Assembly (NCBI GenBank): GCA_023159155.1
Contig: JAJNNX010000010.1
Location: 558,001 to 622,000, forward strand
DNA from: Ustulina deusta
Lineage: Eukaryota; Ascomycota; Sordariomycetes; Xylariales; Xylariaceae
Reading direction: 5' to 3'
DNA: 64,000 nt
Shown: positions 33,812 through 45,455 of the stretch, piece by piece
Numbering within the stretch: the stretch's first letter is position 1
Layout: each line of letters begins with the position of its first letter
The notes under the pieces: generated by a model
Databases searched by the model: none
Told to the model about the DNA's origin: nothing
What the model saw: only the letters and a program-made list of their open reading frames with translations
Translations under genes and position numbers: made by a program

Positions 33812-36377
33812 ATGGGGTTCTTACGCCAATTGACAGCTTGGCTGTCTCTCTCCCTCCTTGCTTCTGCGACTGCAGGGGAGAACGGAGGGGTCCTTCACAG
33901 CGAAATCGGCCGCTTAAATAACCAAAGTCTCCTATGGGGCCCCTATCGTCCCAACCTTTACTTCGGCATTCGTCCGAGGGTACCGAATGGTGTAGCAGCA
34001 GCTTTGTCATGGGTAAAAGTTGATAATTATGTCGATGTGCAAGGCAGTATGTAGTCCTCGGTGACTCCCCTCACAGTCCAGACAGAGCTCCCCGCTGACT
34101 TTGGTCTAGACGTCCGATATACCTGTGAGCAGAATGAGGACATGGCAGGCTATGGCTGGGAAGAGTATGACACTCGGAGGGGTGGTGTCCAAACCATTCA
34201 CGACGCTAAGAACCAGATCGACATGACCACCATGTTTGTTAAGATTCCTGGAGGGGCACATGGAGGCAGCTGGGCGGCAAGGATCAAGGGCGAACCTCGT
34301 CTCGACGCGCCGCCCGATCTCAAGACCACCGTCATTTTCTACCTTGTTACCGAAGGCTTGGATGAGTCCATTGATGTTGCCGAGGGCACCCCTACTGGTT
34401 TCGATGCGGATGTGACTTTCACCGGTTCGTCCAAGGATCTGGGTGGTTACAAACTTGTTGTAACAAAAGGGAAAGGAGCTCACCCGGCGAGCGACCATCC
34501 GGCATCAGCACAAAGGGACTTGGAAAAGACTGTTGTGCATTCGGAGACTGTACCCCTTCACCATCTATGGCAGGCCAAGAAGCTCTTCTTCCAAGCCCTC
34601 CAGGCCGGTGTGAACGAGATCATTAGGGATTATGGCCCAGATACCGCCCCCCCTCCGTGGCAGGTGTACCAGCTGCCCAACGTTGCCAAACCCGGGAACA
34701 TACAGATTGTACAGAAAGTATTTGAGGGCCCATTCGAGTTCGATGTCTTGTTCTCCAGCGAATCTGCCGGTGAGGACATCACAAGCGAGGATCTGTCAAG
34801 GGAGATTAAATTAAATACCGAGGCCTTCAACGACCGATTTAAGGAGGTCTTCGCTCCCAAGGCGCCCTTCAACACTGAAAAGTACGAAATATTCGGAAAG
34901 AGTATGCTCTCAAATTTGGCTGGGGGTATTGGCTATTTTTATGGGCAGCACTTAGTCGACCGATCCGACGCCCCTGAGTATGAAGAGGAAAATGAAGGCT
35001 TCTGGGAAGGGACAGCTGAAGCGCGAGGCCGTAGGCAGGAGCAAGCTGAAGGCCCGTATGAATTATTCTCAAGCATCCCTTCCCGACCCTTTTTCCCACG
35101 TGGGTTCCTTTGGGACGAAGGATTCCACCTACTTCCTATCATCGATTGGGACACTGATCTCGCGCTAGAGATCGTGAAGAGTTGGTATAACCTGATGGAC
35201 GAAGATGGATGGATTGCGCGGGAACAGATCCTTGGCGATGAGGCCCGAAGTAAAGTGCCTGTGGAGTTTCAGGTCCAGTACCCGCACTACGCCAATCCGC
35301 CTACACTATATCTAGTCCTCGAAGCTTTCTTAGACAAGCTTCAGAGGTCCAACGGTAGCCAAGAGAGCGGCAAAGAGCGGCTATCTGGAGGCGATTTTCT
35401 GCAGACAAGTCACGTCGACAATCCCGAATTAGGGCTAGAGTATCTCCGGAATTTGTACCCTCTTCTTCGCCGCCAGTATTCATGGTTCAAAAAGACTCAG
35501 TTTGGCGACCTCAAAGAGTATGATCGAGAAGCGTACTCAAAGAAAGAGGCCTATCGATGGCGAGGTCGTTCTATTCAGCACTGTTTAACAAGTGGCTTGG
35601 ACGATTATCCTCGTCCTCAGCCGCCTCACCCTGGCGAGCTTCATGTTGATCTTATGTCCTGGATGGGCATGATGACCCGAACATTAGCTAAGGTAGCCGA
35701 TGTAATTGGGCTGCCAAACGACGTCCAAGAATACAAGAAAGCTCTGGATGGAATTTCCCATAACTTGGTGGATTTGCACTGGTCCGAGAAATTGGGGTGC
35801 TTCTGCGATGCTACCATCGATGACTTTGAGGAGCATGCTCTAGTTTGCCATAAAGGCTACATCTCATTATTCCCCTTTTTACTGGGCCTGTTAGAGCCTG
35901 ACGATGTCAAGCTTGGCAAGGTTCTCGACCTTCTGGGCGACGAAAACGAACTATTCAGCCCACATGGAATTCGGAGCTTGAGCAAGAGGTCGGTATTCTA
36001 CGGAACAGATGAGAACTATTGGAGAAGTCCAGTTTGGATCAATATCAATTATCTTGCTCTAGTGCAACTTCGGGTGAGTCCTATTCTATTCTCTATTTCT
36101 TGACCATACACTAACCTACGTTTAGGCCTACGCCCTTCAATCCGGCCCTTATGCGGTAAAAGCCACGGCTCTATTCAACCGTCTCCGTCAGAACCTCGTA
36201 GAGACGGTGTACAAGAGCTGGGAGGAAACAGGATTTGCATGGGAGCAATATAACCCGGAAACTGGCGAGGGTCAGCGGACGCAGCATTTCACGGGCTGGA
36301 CAAGTCTTGTGGTGAAGATGATGGCCATGGATGAACTGAGCGATGTTAGCAGCAGTCATGTTAGAGATGAGCTATAA
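33812..36377 (+). CDS. CWH41: Processing alpha-glucosidase I (mannosyl-oligosaccharide glucosidase, GH63)
   Basis: ER enzyme that removes the terminal alpha-1,2-linked glucose from Glc3Man9GlcNAc2, the first N-glycan trimming step. Exons 33812-34046, 34110-36073 and 36126-36377 give 816 aa; introns are 63 and 52 nt, the second with a CACTAAC branch. An N-terminal hydrophobic segment (LTAWLSLSLLASATAG) acts as signal or anchor. The GH63 N-domain includes SLLWGPYRPNLYFGIRPR and TCEQNEDMAGYGWEEYD. The (alpha/alpha)6 catalytic domain includes FPRGFLWDEGFHLLPIIDWD, SRPFFPRGF, DLMSWMGMMTRTL and, near the end, YGTDENYWRSPVWININYLAL. The C-terminal block EETGFAWEQYNPETGEGQ...HFTGWTSLV is encoded by the last exon. 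Length matches yeast Cwh41. Confidence 0.95.
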
Positions 36378-39188
36378 AGCCTCTACCAACTTGAACGATT
36401 TGGGTATCCCAAATACGATGTGTATATAGCAATACAACCCCACGATGATATAAGCGCTGAATTTGATAGAGCGGCGGTTTGCCAAAACTAGTTCGCCACC
36501 CGTTTGTTGGGCTAGGTCACAACTAACGCCTTCTTGGCTTGAGGACTGTTGCTTTTTGACCTATAATACCATCATGGTTGGGTCGGTGATTGGGGGCAAT
36601 CTCACAATGAACCCACATCAGCGATCCCGGGACTAAAACGGTAGCTTCAAAGTAGAATATTAGAAGGTGATTTCCTTTCCTCTTATAACATTTGTGCAAG
36701 CTGTCCCTCAACAGATAAGAATTTTAATTTTAGTACGCAGTCTCTAAGCCTGTCTATTTTTCCTTCTTCTTGATAATCCTATTCAATTAACTATGATAGT
36801 TGTTCATACAGGTTTATGTACTCGACCTTTTTGTGACGAGATATATAACCATGGGTGTTTTAATGTTAACTAATTTATTAACACTATTTCAGTTTAGGGT
36901 TGAGGTTTGAGACAAATAGTTCGTTAAGAAGCTGGGGAAGTTAAAGGATTGCATCTGTAACCCCATTCTACGCCCCGTTGACATCGTAAATACTCAAGAT
37001 TCGCAATCTGCACCTGTTGGCTATTATTAGGATACGAAAGCCTCGGCTGAAACCCGAGTTAGTCCTGAGCATTAGAGGCGAGAACAAGTATGGATTGCTG
37101 ATAATTACCGGGGTATGACAGACGGGCCGAGAACTATGTATAGCCATTGAAGCAAGATTATATTTGGCTTCGTTTGAGTTTAAAGTGATAGCTTGGGCAT
37201 GTTCTTTGCAATAGCAATTTCATTCAAGGGAATATAATGATTTTGGAAGCGAAGTTGATACCTAAACTCACATGTGACATGTGTGAGAGATATCACGGAT
37301 GTCACATAGGTCTAATACTCACCTATTAATATGACCTGTCGTTTGAAAGTGTTTTTTATAAGAGGTATTGAGGTTGGTTGTATGCCTAGAAATAATTATA
37401 GAAACATCATTCAAAACTGGCGTGTTGCTGTAGCGGAGACGAATAGGGGATATGCTGTGAATAGACATTGGAACTACTTAGAATCCTCCCTGAGTAGAAT
37501 ATTGAAATTGTTTCGGCTCATTTGGGCGTGACAAGATTTCTTTTTCTTTTCTTGTCTTGAAACGTCTTCAGGACAGGTCATGCTGTGCTGGGCGGGATCA
37601 TAGGCCCTGCAAGGTATACAACATCCGACAGGAACAATACCATAGGAGGCGGTCGTCGATGGGAGGACGTTCTAGGAAGAAAAGAGGTCATGGTTAGTTC
37701 GACCATACCTGCTAAGCTCAATTCATTGTTCGTTAGGATTGCAATGGCAGACTGAATTGATGGTGTGTCTATGGGAGGTATTAAGCGGAAACAATGGAGG
37801 ACAGCTTCGAATCCTATGGGCCCTAGCATGCGTCGGTAACTCTCTTTTTCTAGTGTAACAACAGAACACGAAATTCGTTCACATTTTTTTCATATATACG
37901 GTGTGTGCGAGTAGGAGCTCTGAATGTCACTCAGCGGATATCCGAGCAACCGCGCTCTACTTAACACTGGATTCACGTCCACTCAGCAGCCAGAAGCGTC
38001 CCTGCTGATGGCCTGCCTTTTCCCCGGGCCGAGAAAAGAGTCACCCGTGTGAGTTGGCTCTTATATACTCTTGTAATCCTCCACAAGAAGACGATTGTGA
38101 AACCCCCCTGTATCATTTTTGCGTAATATCAATACAACTCTGGATCTATACCGTAGATACTTAAAGACGAGATATGTCGGCCGTTCTAAAATGACGATTT
38201 GTTACTATACTGTACGCTGGGCTAGCGGCGGCTAGATAGGCTCATTCCCCCTTTCTAGCATGGCAGCTCGTTTCGACGTTGTTCTACCTATATAGATATT
38301 GGCTAGACGCTGTAGGGCTACTAAACAATACACGAAGGGCTCGTGGGGTAGAGGTCTAACCTAGTGCACGCTAATTATCAGCTGTCAGTGGCAGCGGTTG
38401 GATCGAATCTAACCGAGTCCAAAACATTATTCGATCTTTTTGTCTTGTTCCCCTTCCGCCTCCCTGGGAATGACTTGTCAATGCATTTTAGTGGAAAACC
38501 ATTAGCTGCATGTCTCCCCCATCAACAAAACCCCCACATCTTGAGATGTCGGGCGTCAGATGAACCATGCCATGTCGTTACTCACGGCGATATAAATAGA
38601 TACCTGAAATAGCGCGGCCGACGAACTTCACAGGCGCTGTGGGTTAGGAGGCTGTCAGGTAGTATTCAGGCTATGGGAAATACATGAAGGCGCACTATTA
38701 GTCAGGGCTCCTAGAACCGGCGTTTCAAACTTTGTTCAACGTTATTGCGCGAGATGTGTAGATCAGAGGAGACTGGTGGTCTGGCCAGGAGTAGTAGTAG
38801 TGTGCTACATACAGGTAGGGGAAGCTCGCGGCGCGCAAAAAGATGGAAAAAAAAGCCACGTATATCATCTTATTAAGTGTCTAGATTTGGAAGGCTATAA
38901 TCGAGATGACTCTCGTCTCTTTTTTTCTCTGCTTCGTGATCCGATCCCCATGCCTGGAAATCTCACTAGACACGACTATCTATTCCGCGTTGTTGAAGAA
39001 TGATGCCAAACAAGGTTGAACTCCTAGGGTGCTGGACCCAGAACGAAAACCGTCTTTGTTGAAGCCGCTACGCCCGATGATGTTGAAAAGCCGCCGTAAA
39101 ACCGAATGCTCGCCCGCCCATGTCGTCGAATCTATACATACATGACTAGATAGATGGCCGCCTCCGAGAATAAGCAATCAGTCAGTTC
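36378..39188. other. Long intergenic region, AT-rich in its first half
   Basis: 2.8 kb without a supportable gene. About 36.6-37.5 kb is clearly more AT-rich by eye than the flanking genes. It has long runs of TA/TT words and no recognisable transposon ORF. The remainder looks ordinary. Confidence 0.45.
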
Positions 39189-41714
39189 TCAAGCTTCCTC
39201 AAATACACAGACGGGGCCCTTGAGTTTCGTGAACATCTCGTCCGTCTCGCCCTCCGGTGTGCTGAGCGCCGTGACGGCCCCTCCAGCGCCGATGTGCCAG
39301 GTCTCCGTCTCTCTCGCGCCCGCCACGACGTCGAGCGCCGCAGAGCCAGGAGACGAGGTCGTCTCGTCGTCCCACCGGAACAGACTCCGGATCGTCACGC
39401 TCCAGTCGCCCCGTCCCGCGGCGTCCATGTACCCCACGACGCCGGAATACAAGCTGCGCTCGCGGCCGCGCGGACCCTCGAGGCCCTGGAGGATCTCGCA
39501 GCTCCGCTTCTTCGGGGCCCCGGTCATGCTGCCTGGCGGGAGACTCGCCGCGAGGACGTCGAGGCCCGTGAGCCGGGGCGGCCCGTCCTTCTCGCGGGGG
39601 GCCCGAGGCAGCTGTCCCTCCACGACGCTGATCATCTGGAACACGCTCGCGTACTCCTCCACCTTGAGCAGATGGGGCACCTGGACACGCCCCGGCCCAC
39701 AGACGCTGTGCAGGTCGTGTCTGACGAGGTCGACGATCATCAGGTTCTCGGCCTCTTCCTTGGGCACGTGCAGGACCTTCTCCGCGGCCTCGAGCGTGGA
39801 CACCATGGGCGACTTCCGCACCGTGCCTTTCATCGGACGCATCGAGCAGAGCCCCGCGCTGTCGAACGCCAGGAAGCGCTCGGGCGAGCTGCTGACGAGC
39901 GTGGCGCCGCCCAGACGCACGTACGAGCCGAAGGGCGCCGGCTGGCGCGTGCGCAGAGAGCGGTACAGCTGCCACGAGGACGGGGACGTGTGTTTCTCGT
40001 GGGGCCGCAGCGCGCCTTCGAGGCGGCTCCGCGGCCGCGTGATCAATGTCTGGTCCGTGAGACAGAGCTCGTACGAGTCCCCCGCCGCGATGAACTCTTG
40101 GCATAAGCGGACCTTGGACTCGTATTCCGGCGCGTCGGGCACGCAGATCTCAGGCGCGACGTGCCCCGACGTCGGGGTGTGAGGTGGCGTGAGTTGATTG
40201 GTCTGGTGCGCCTTGCCACCGAAGTTGGCCGCCATCGCGTTGGACCAGACCGGGGAGCGCACGAGCTTGTCGGCGGTAGACTCGAGCCATCGTCGGCCAT
40301 CGGGTTCCGAGGACGAGAGCGTCTGGATGCGCAGGGTGCTCTCGAGGTGGTCGATCACGATGCTCCTGGTTACCCAGGCGAAGCAGAGATCTGCCCGGTT
40401 GTGGCGCCGTTCTTCGTGCAGCTCGACGTCGATCCCTTCGAGGCCGAGCTCATACGTCGTGTACCCCATGAAGCCGCCTATAAAGGGGTCTGGGGTTTCA
40501 CGACCTAAGACTTGGCGTCTTGTCCAAACGTCTGCTAAGAACTGCCATATCGTTTGGCTCGGATTGAGCTCTACCTGCTCGATCGTGTCTCGTGTCGTTG
40601 AAGAAGCTGCAGAACCACGTACAGTAACATGCCCCTGTCCCGTCCTGTATTCTAGTTTCACTGTTTCATCCACGTCGAGCGCGATGATGCTATATCGTCC
40701 GCGCACGTCTAATCCGGTCCTCCTTATTTTGGCGCTTGCGGAATCGAGTATGATGAACTCATTTCTTCCGTCTTGTAGTACCTCAACTACGTCTGGGACC
40801 TCAATGTGCAGCGGGATGTCAAGAGATTGGGAGAGATACTTCGCATCTAGTCCGAATGAAGCTAGGATACCGTCGCCGCGCAGCCATGAGGAAGGGCCAT
40901 CATCAGCCGATCTGGTCTCTGCCGACATGGTTGCCTCTAGTTTCTTAGTCGCTTCGGCCTCGGTGGTTACAGACTCGGGGTTTCGGCCGGTAGCGTAATT
41001 CCAAGCCATCGCTTCCTGAAACCAGTTCGTGATGACCTGGTGACCAGCTGACTCGGTACAGATCGACTCTGGATGGTATTGCAAGCCCCAGAATGGTTTG
41101 GTCCGATGCCTGATACCCATCAGGATGCGCTCAACCACACCCCCGCGATCTTCGTACGTCCAGGCTAGTGGCATAATATCTGGGGAAAGGGGTGGGGAAG
41201 CCCATTTCGCATTTTGCCACTCGGCCGCAGGAATAGATTGTTGCCCAACATCGGCGTGCAGACTGTGATACAGTGTCGCCTTGAACGTCGAAACACCCGC
41301 GAAGATGTTTCTGTCCTCTTCTGTCGTTCGATGATCGATTTCTCGAATCATCCCATGCAAGCCGGTTTGCAGTCTCTTCACGATTGCGCCGCAGCTGACA
41401 ACAAGACTTTGAAAGCCGAGGCATATTCCGAGCACGGGCGGCAGATCCTGTCCCTCAAGATGCCAGATATGTTTCATGATGCCGACATCCTTCTCCACAT
41501 CGGGCGCGCCAGGGCCTGGGCCGCAGACGACGGCATGATATGGCCGTACTTGCTTGCTCAGAGCATCCCTGAAATCGGCGCACCTGGGGTCGAGATGAGG
41601 CGGATCGATATGCAGGACGTCTACCTCGGCACCCAGGACAGTTGTTAGCAGTGAGACGATGTTGTTGCTGAAGGAATCGTAGGCGTCGATGAACAATATG
41701 CGCGGGCGACCCAT
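39189..41714 (-). CDS. ABZ1: Fused aminodeoxychorismate synthase (PabA-PabB type)
   Basis: Converts chorismate and glutamine to 4-amino-4-deoxychorismate, the first committed step to p-aminobenzoate and folate. Intronless, 841 aa from the ATG at 41714; an upstream in-frame GTG at 41720 is not used. The N-terminal class-I glutamine amidotransferase has IDAYDSFSNNIV, nucleophile Cys98 in GICLGF, and the His214/Glu216 pair in QYHPES. The C-terminal chorismate-binding domain (about 300-841) has FIGGFMGYTTYELG, SSSPERFLAF, MRPMKGTVRKS, EEAENLMIVDLVRHDL and PPGSMTGAPKKRSCEIL. GC is noticeably high at 39.2-40.3 kb, which creates long antisense frames. Those frames lack domains and are shadows. Confidence 0.95.
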   Translation of the reverse strand: MGRPRILFIDAYDSFSNNIVSLLTTVLGAEVDVLHIDPPHLDPRCADFRDALSKQVRPYHAVVCGPGPGAPDVEKDVGIMKHIWHLEGQDLPPVLGICLGFQSLVVSCGAIVKRLQTGLHGMIREIDHRTTEEDRNIFAGVSTFKATLYHSLHADVGQQSIPAAEWQNAKWASPPLSPDIMPLAWTYEDRGGVVERILMGIRHRTKPFWGLQYHPESICTESAGHQVITNWFQEAMAWNYATGRNPESVTTEAEATKKLEATMSAETRSADDGPSSWLRGDGILASFGLDAKYLSQSLDIPLHIEVPDVVEVLQDGRNEFIILDSASAKIRRTGLDVRGRYSIIALDVDETVKLEYRTGQGHVTVRGSAASSTTRDTIEQVELNPSQTIWQFLADVWTRRQVLGRETPDPFIGGFMGYTTYELGLEGIDVELHEERRHNRADLCFAWVTRSIVIDHLESTLRIQTLSSSEPDGRRWLESTADKLVRSPVWSNAMAANFGGKAHQTNQLTPPHTPTSGHVAPEICVPDAPEYESKVRLCQEFIAAGDSYELCLTDQTLITRPRSRLEGALRPHEKHTSPSSWQLYRSLRTRQPAPFGSYVRLGGATLVSSSPERFLAFDSAGLCSMRPMKGTVRKSPMVSTLEAAEKVLHVPKEEAENLMIVDLVRHDLHSVCGPGRVQVPHLLKVEEYASVFQMISVVEGQLPRAPREKDGPPRLTGLDVLAASLPPGSMTGAPKKRSCEILQGLEGPRGRERSLYSGVVGYMDAAGRGDWSVTIRSLFRWDDETTSSPGSAALDVVAGARETETWHIGAGGAVTALSTPEGETDEMFTKLKGPVCVFEEA

Positions 41715-43427
41715 GGCCACGCGATTGTTACCGGAATGGCAGAACCAGGGGTCCTCGGGTGTCGCAAACTCTCTTGGGGTGTTGATTTCGCACCACTCGA
41801 AGTATCAGGCACTCAAGGAAACGCTAATGCGCAGAGCTGGTCAAGACGAGGTTGCTGATAAGGTACGTTAAAAAAAAAAAGAGAGTCATGTCCCTCCTCA
41901 GGCCGAGCTTGAAGGATCCGATTGGTTTACGTCGGGAAAAATGGGTCGTCAAAGCCTCCTATACAGACCCTAGACATACCTTAAGCACGCCGGCACGTAT
42001 TTCTTCCCAGCACGCCTACATACCTATGGCTGTATTTCTCTGGAACGCCATAACAGGGAGATGATATAGGGATAATGGTAGGCAGAGATGGGTGGGTAAG
42101 CTTACTATGCAAAGTGACGTTCTTTGGAGCCGACTGGATTTGCTCTCGACACATATTCACTCGCCTAGTCCATCATCGACCGTTCCGTTCCTGTCGGGTT
42201 GCATCGGGGAATGTTCTACACTAAATCTCCAAGACTTGTGCTATAGCCTGGGCGAGCTCTTTTTCTCTTTCAGCCTTAGCCAGTTGAGAATTTTGCTATA
42301 GTCGCGGAAGCTATCCATTTCGGGGCTTGTGCTGTTCTCTAGCCGGATTAGCTAATTCCTTCGCTTTTTGGCAGAGCACTGCCTCTCTGCCGTCCTTTTC
42401 CTGGTCTCCTCTGCGGTATGTGATAGGCGCTGGAGTTTCATAGGCCCGATAGCATCTCACGTGTGTGTAATAATTCACGTTTCATTCGAGAAAGACACCG
42501 AGAAAATCGTAAGTTCAGTGGTACGTGTCTTCCCATCTAGCCACCCTTCATAACCCTGCTCTCAGCTCTATCTCTCTACAGCGAGGGCGTTTACCACGGG
42601 GATACCATGTCTCCGCCATGTTTCAATCATGTAGTTATATGCATTTGTTTCGGCTTACTTGTAGTACGATATTACTAGTCCCAAACTTCTCCGTAAGTCA
42701 TACCCCAGCTATGGTGTTCCAAGAGGTAACGTATTCGGGGGAGCATGAGCGCGTGTGTAAGAGTCTTCCGACCAAGACATGTTGTATACAAGCGCAGGAG
42801 CCTTTGCTCCTGATCATACGCGGGCATTACGAATCAGCCACGGAGTCACAATGGCCTGGGTTCTTCCTCATCTCCCGGAGCCCTTCAACTTACCTATCCC
42901 GTCGTGGGTGTTGCAAAAACACAACCCCGGCGATGATTGAAAATAAAGAAGTTGAAGCGCCTACAGAAGCAAAAGAGTTTCCTGGCTCTCCCTTGGGGGT
43001 TACTAGGCGGCGTCCAGATGCCGCGCCGACGTAGCACATGGACTCTCATTTTCCACATGATCTCTTCATAGTCCAAGAGTCTACATTGCAGATCATTTAG
43101 CTGTTTCGTCTTTATGGTGAGACACTTCATGTCCGACATCGTGAGCTCGGCGAATCGGGTTTGACTACCAGGAGAATTTGCCCATCATCGGACTCACACT
43201 AAGCCCGGAATTGGACTCAGTGGTATCCTTTGCGGAGAGGACGAGGAGGAAGAGGCGACGTGGACCTAGGGGTAGCAATTGAGATATCCTCACTGCGAAA
43301 TGGTAGATGAATATAATTTAACACTAGAGTTGGGTTGTACCGAGTTCCTCGAACGCCTTATTGTAGACAACTCAAATTGGCACCGCTGTTTCTGCCGCAG
43401 CGTCTAATCTATACAAATGCAAGGCTT
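41715..43427. other. Intergenic ABZ1-LOG
   Basis: 1.7 kb with ABZ1 promoter sequence and the LOG 3' region. An open frame at 42525-43034 begins with GTG and shows no domain. Nothing else was seen. Confidence 0.45.
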
Positions 43428-44243
43428 TTATTCTTGACTCCAATCTAGCCCGTACCGTGCCTCCGATATTTTATAGTCCCGCAGTGCCTTTATCGCCCCT
43501 TCGGCGTCTGTAGCAGTAACTATAATTCCGGCATTACCGGGCCTGAGAAAGTCTTCCTCAACGGCTTTGCGCATCCACTCCAGCAGGCCATCGTAGAACC
43601 CATCAATGTTGAGCACACATACACCCCTGCTATGAATACCGAGCTGGTTCCAGGTCGCCGTTTCGAGCAGCTCTTCCATAGTTCCAAATCCACCGCTTAG
43701 TGCGATGAAGCCGGAGCCAGGACCACCTTCCAGGACTTCCTGGGCCATCATACGCTTGCGTGTATGCATATCCTTAACCACTGTCGTGCGCCCGTAGACG
43801 CGCTCCTCGGGGACATGGTATCCGTTGGCATCTTTCTTCGCCGCGTAGGTGTCGTCGCGCTCCCACTTCACAAGGGCCTCTGGGATAATGCCGTGGACAG
43901 CGCTGGGGCCTTTTATCGAGACGATAGTTTTGGCCACTTCGCCCATGAGCCCTACTGTGCCGCCACCGTACACTAAATGGAAGCCGCAAAGATTAGTCGA
44001 TGATCAGAGCGGCATAGTAGGGTGTCTCGCGGGTAATATACCTAATCCAATGTTCTTTTCGGCCATGGCCTTACCCAAGGCTCGCGCGGCCGCAATATGA
44101 CTAGCGCTCTTTCCGGAGGAAGCGCCGCAGTAGACGCAGATCTTGGCCTGCGGCGGATCGGCGTTCGGGTTCAGCATAGAGGACGTCGATGTCCTCGGTG
44201 TAGCATTAGAAGAAGGCATAGGGGATGCACTGCCGGACTCCAT
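43428..44243 (-). CDS. LOG-family nucleotide phosphoribohydrolase (cytokinin-activating type)
   Basis: Two exons on the minus strand, 44243-44042 and 43972-43428, give 248 aa; the 69-nt intron has a GACTAAT branch. LOG enzymes hydrolyse nucleoside 5'-monophosphates to base plus ribose 5-phosphate; in plants and some fungi this releases active cytokinins. Seen here: ICVYCGASSG at the start of the Rossmann fold, LVYGGGTVGLMGEV spanning the intron, TRKRMMAQ, and LSGGFGTMEELLE. The last is the PGGxGTxxE motif with Ser in place of Pro. The active-site Arg and Glu are kept. The ATG at 44243 is preferred; the frame is open upstream, but only with non-ATG starts. A general nucleotide-housekeeping role is as likely as hormone production. 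Confidence 0.9.
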
Positions 44244-45455
44244 GGTATATAGTAGGTTGCAGAAGACTTCCGCCACTCGTATCAAAAGAGAAAAGAAAAG
44301 GGGAAAAGGTGAAAAATATGAAAAATGGGAAGTGGTGAGAATGTTTTATTGCTGAAATGACGATTGGGGTCCCTCCGAAAGCTGAATTTTGGGGAACCGT
44401 GATGTCTGAGACCCTGAGAGGTCAATATTGAACACAACAGAGACAAACAGATCAGATCAGAGGAATGGGCCAAAGTCGCAAGTGACACGCATGAAAAGCA
44501 ATATATGCCAGGATCACAGAATATCGGGGACGGAAATCATGGAACAAACGAAACGAAACGAAGCAGTCCAGAACAGAAGAGGCGCGGTCAATATAAAGCC
44601 AGGCAGGTCTATGGGTAGCAGAGTTGAGTCACAATAATCTCTCCTGCATTGAGTTCAGGTCGCTAGGGTACCTATTTGGTCATTAGCTTCAGGTACCAGA
44701 GGAGGTCAGGCGGGACGGAGTACATGGACTTGCATGACTATACATGACGTCGGCCTGGATTCGTCCACGGTCCGCCGCCATTGCGGTCATTCGGATGGGC
44801 GAGCTGCGAGCAGATAGCGTGCAACTGCTCACATCCATGTGTTCCATGTTGTATTGGGCACGGTGGGCAATATGCGGGGCGATTGGGCTAGGTATGGCCA
44901 ACGTCAGCAAGGCATCATGGCGAGTCGAGGAAGTGGAAGATGGAAAGGTGAATTGGTCGTGACGGGCCCAGAGAACAATTACCTAACGGAGGGGCCGTGA
45001 GGGGCTTGAGAGCTTAACAACCCGAGTTGGGGGGCAATTGGTGGGGGTGAGAGCCTGAGGTACCGTCCAATGGTGGCATGCGACCCAGCAGTGCGCCCAT
45101 AAGTAGGCGCTGATTCGTCCAATTTACAGCGAGCACCGATGCCCTGCCAGCTGAGCCGTGTCGGACGCCAGCCGGAGAGCCAACGCCGTTAGTACATGCA
45201 AATCCACGTCCATCCAATTTTCTCGAGCGCACGGAATACCCAGAGCGGCAAGTAGTGTACCTACTTATCTGGTCCTCCCCGAACACACCCCTCCAGCACG
45301 TCGCTCGGCCATATTCACGTCCGAATCGCTTCGACTTGTTTTGACCTGCCTTTGTTCCTCGTCCTTTTTCGTCCGTTCCGACTTCCTGCGACAAGGTCTC
45401 GGCGTATTCGATTTCCCAGCCACAGCGGCATAGCGCGAGACGGGGTGTCGTCACG
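44244..45455. promoter_or_regulatory. Divergent region LOG / CLPTM1-family gene
   Basis: 1.2 kb without a convincing gene. A D-arm-like word on the minus strand near 45145-45165 does not extend to a full tRNA. The sequence is CT-rich just before the CLPTM1 ATG. Confidence 0.45.

Noticed and set aside
36565..36600. Resemblance to a 13-base stretch of 5S rRNA (GTTGGGTCGGTGA)
   Set aside because: The rest of the 5S sequence, including its internal promoter region, is absent.
39154..40182. Long plus-strand frames opposite ABZ1
   Set aside because: They are shadows produced by the GC-rich third positions of the well-conserved ABZ1 reading frame.
42525..43034. 169-codon plus-strand frame between ABZ1 and the LOG gene
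   Set aside because: GTG start, no domain, composition like surrounding non-coding DNA.
45130..45180. Minus-strand D-arm-like sequence (GCTCAGCTGGCAGGGC)
   Set aside because: The D-stem pairs, but no anticodon stem, T-arm or acceptor stem follows.
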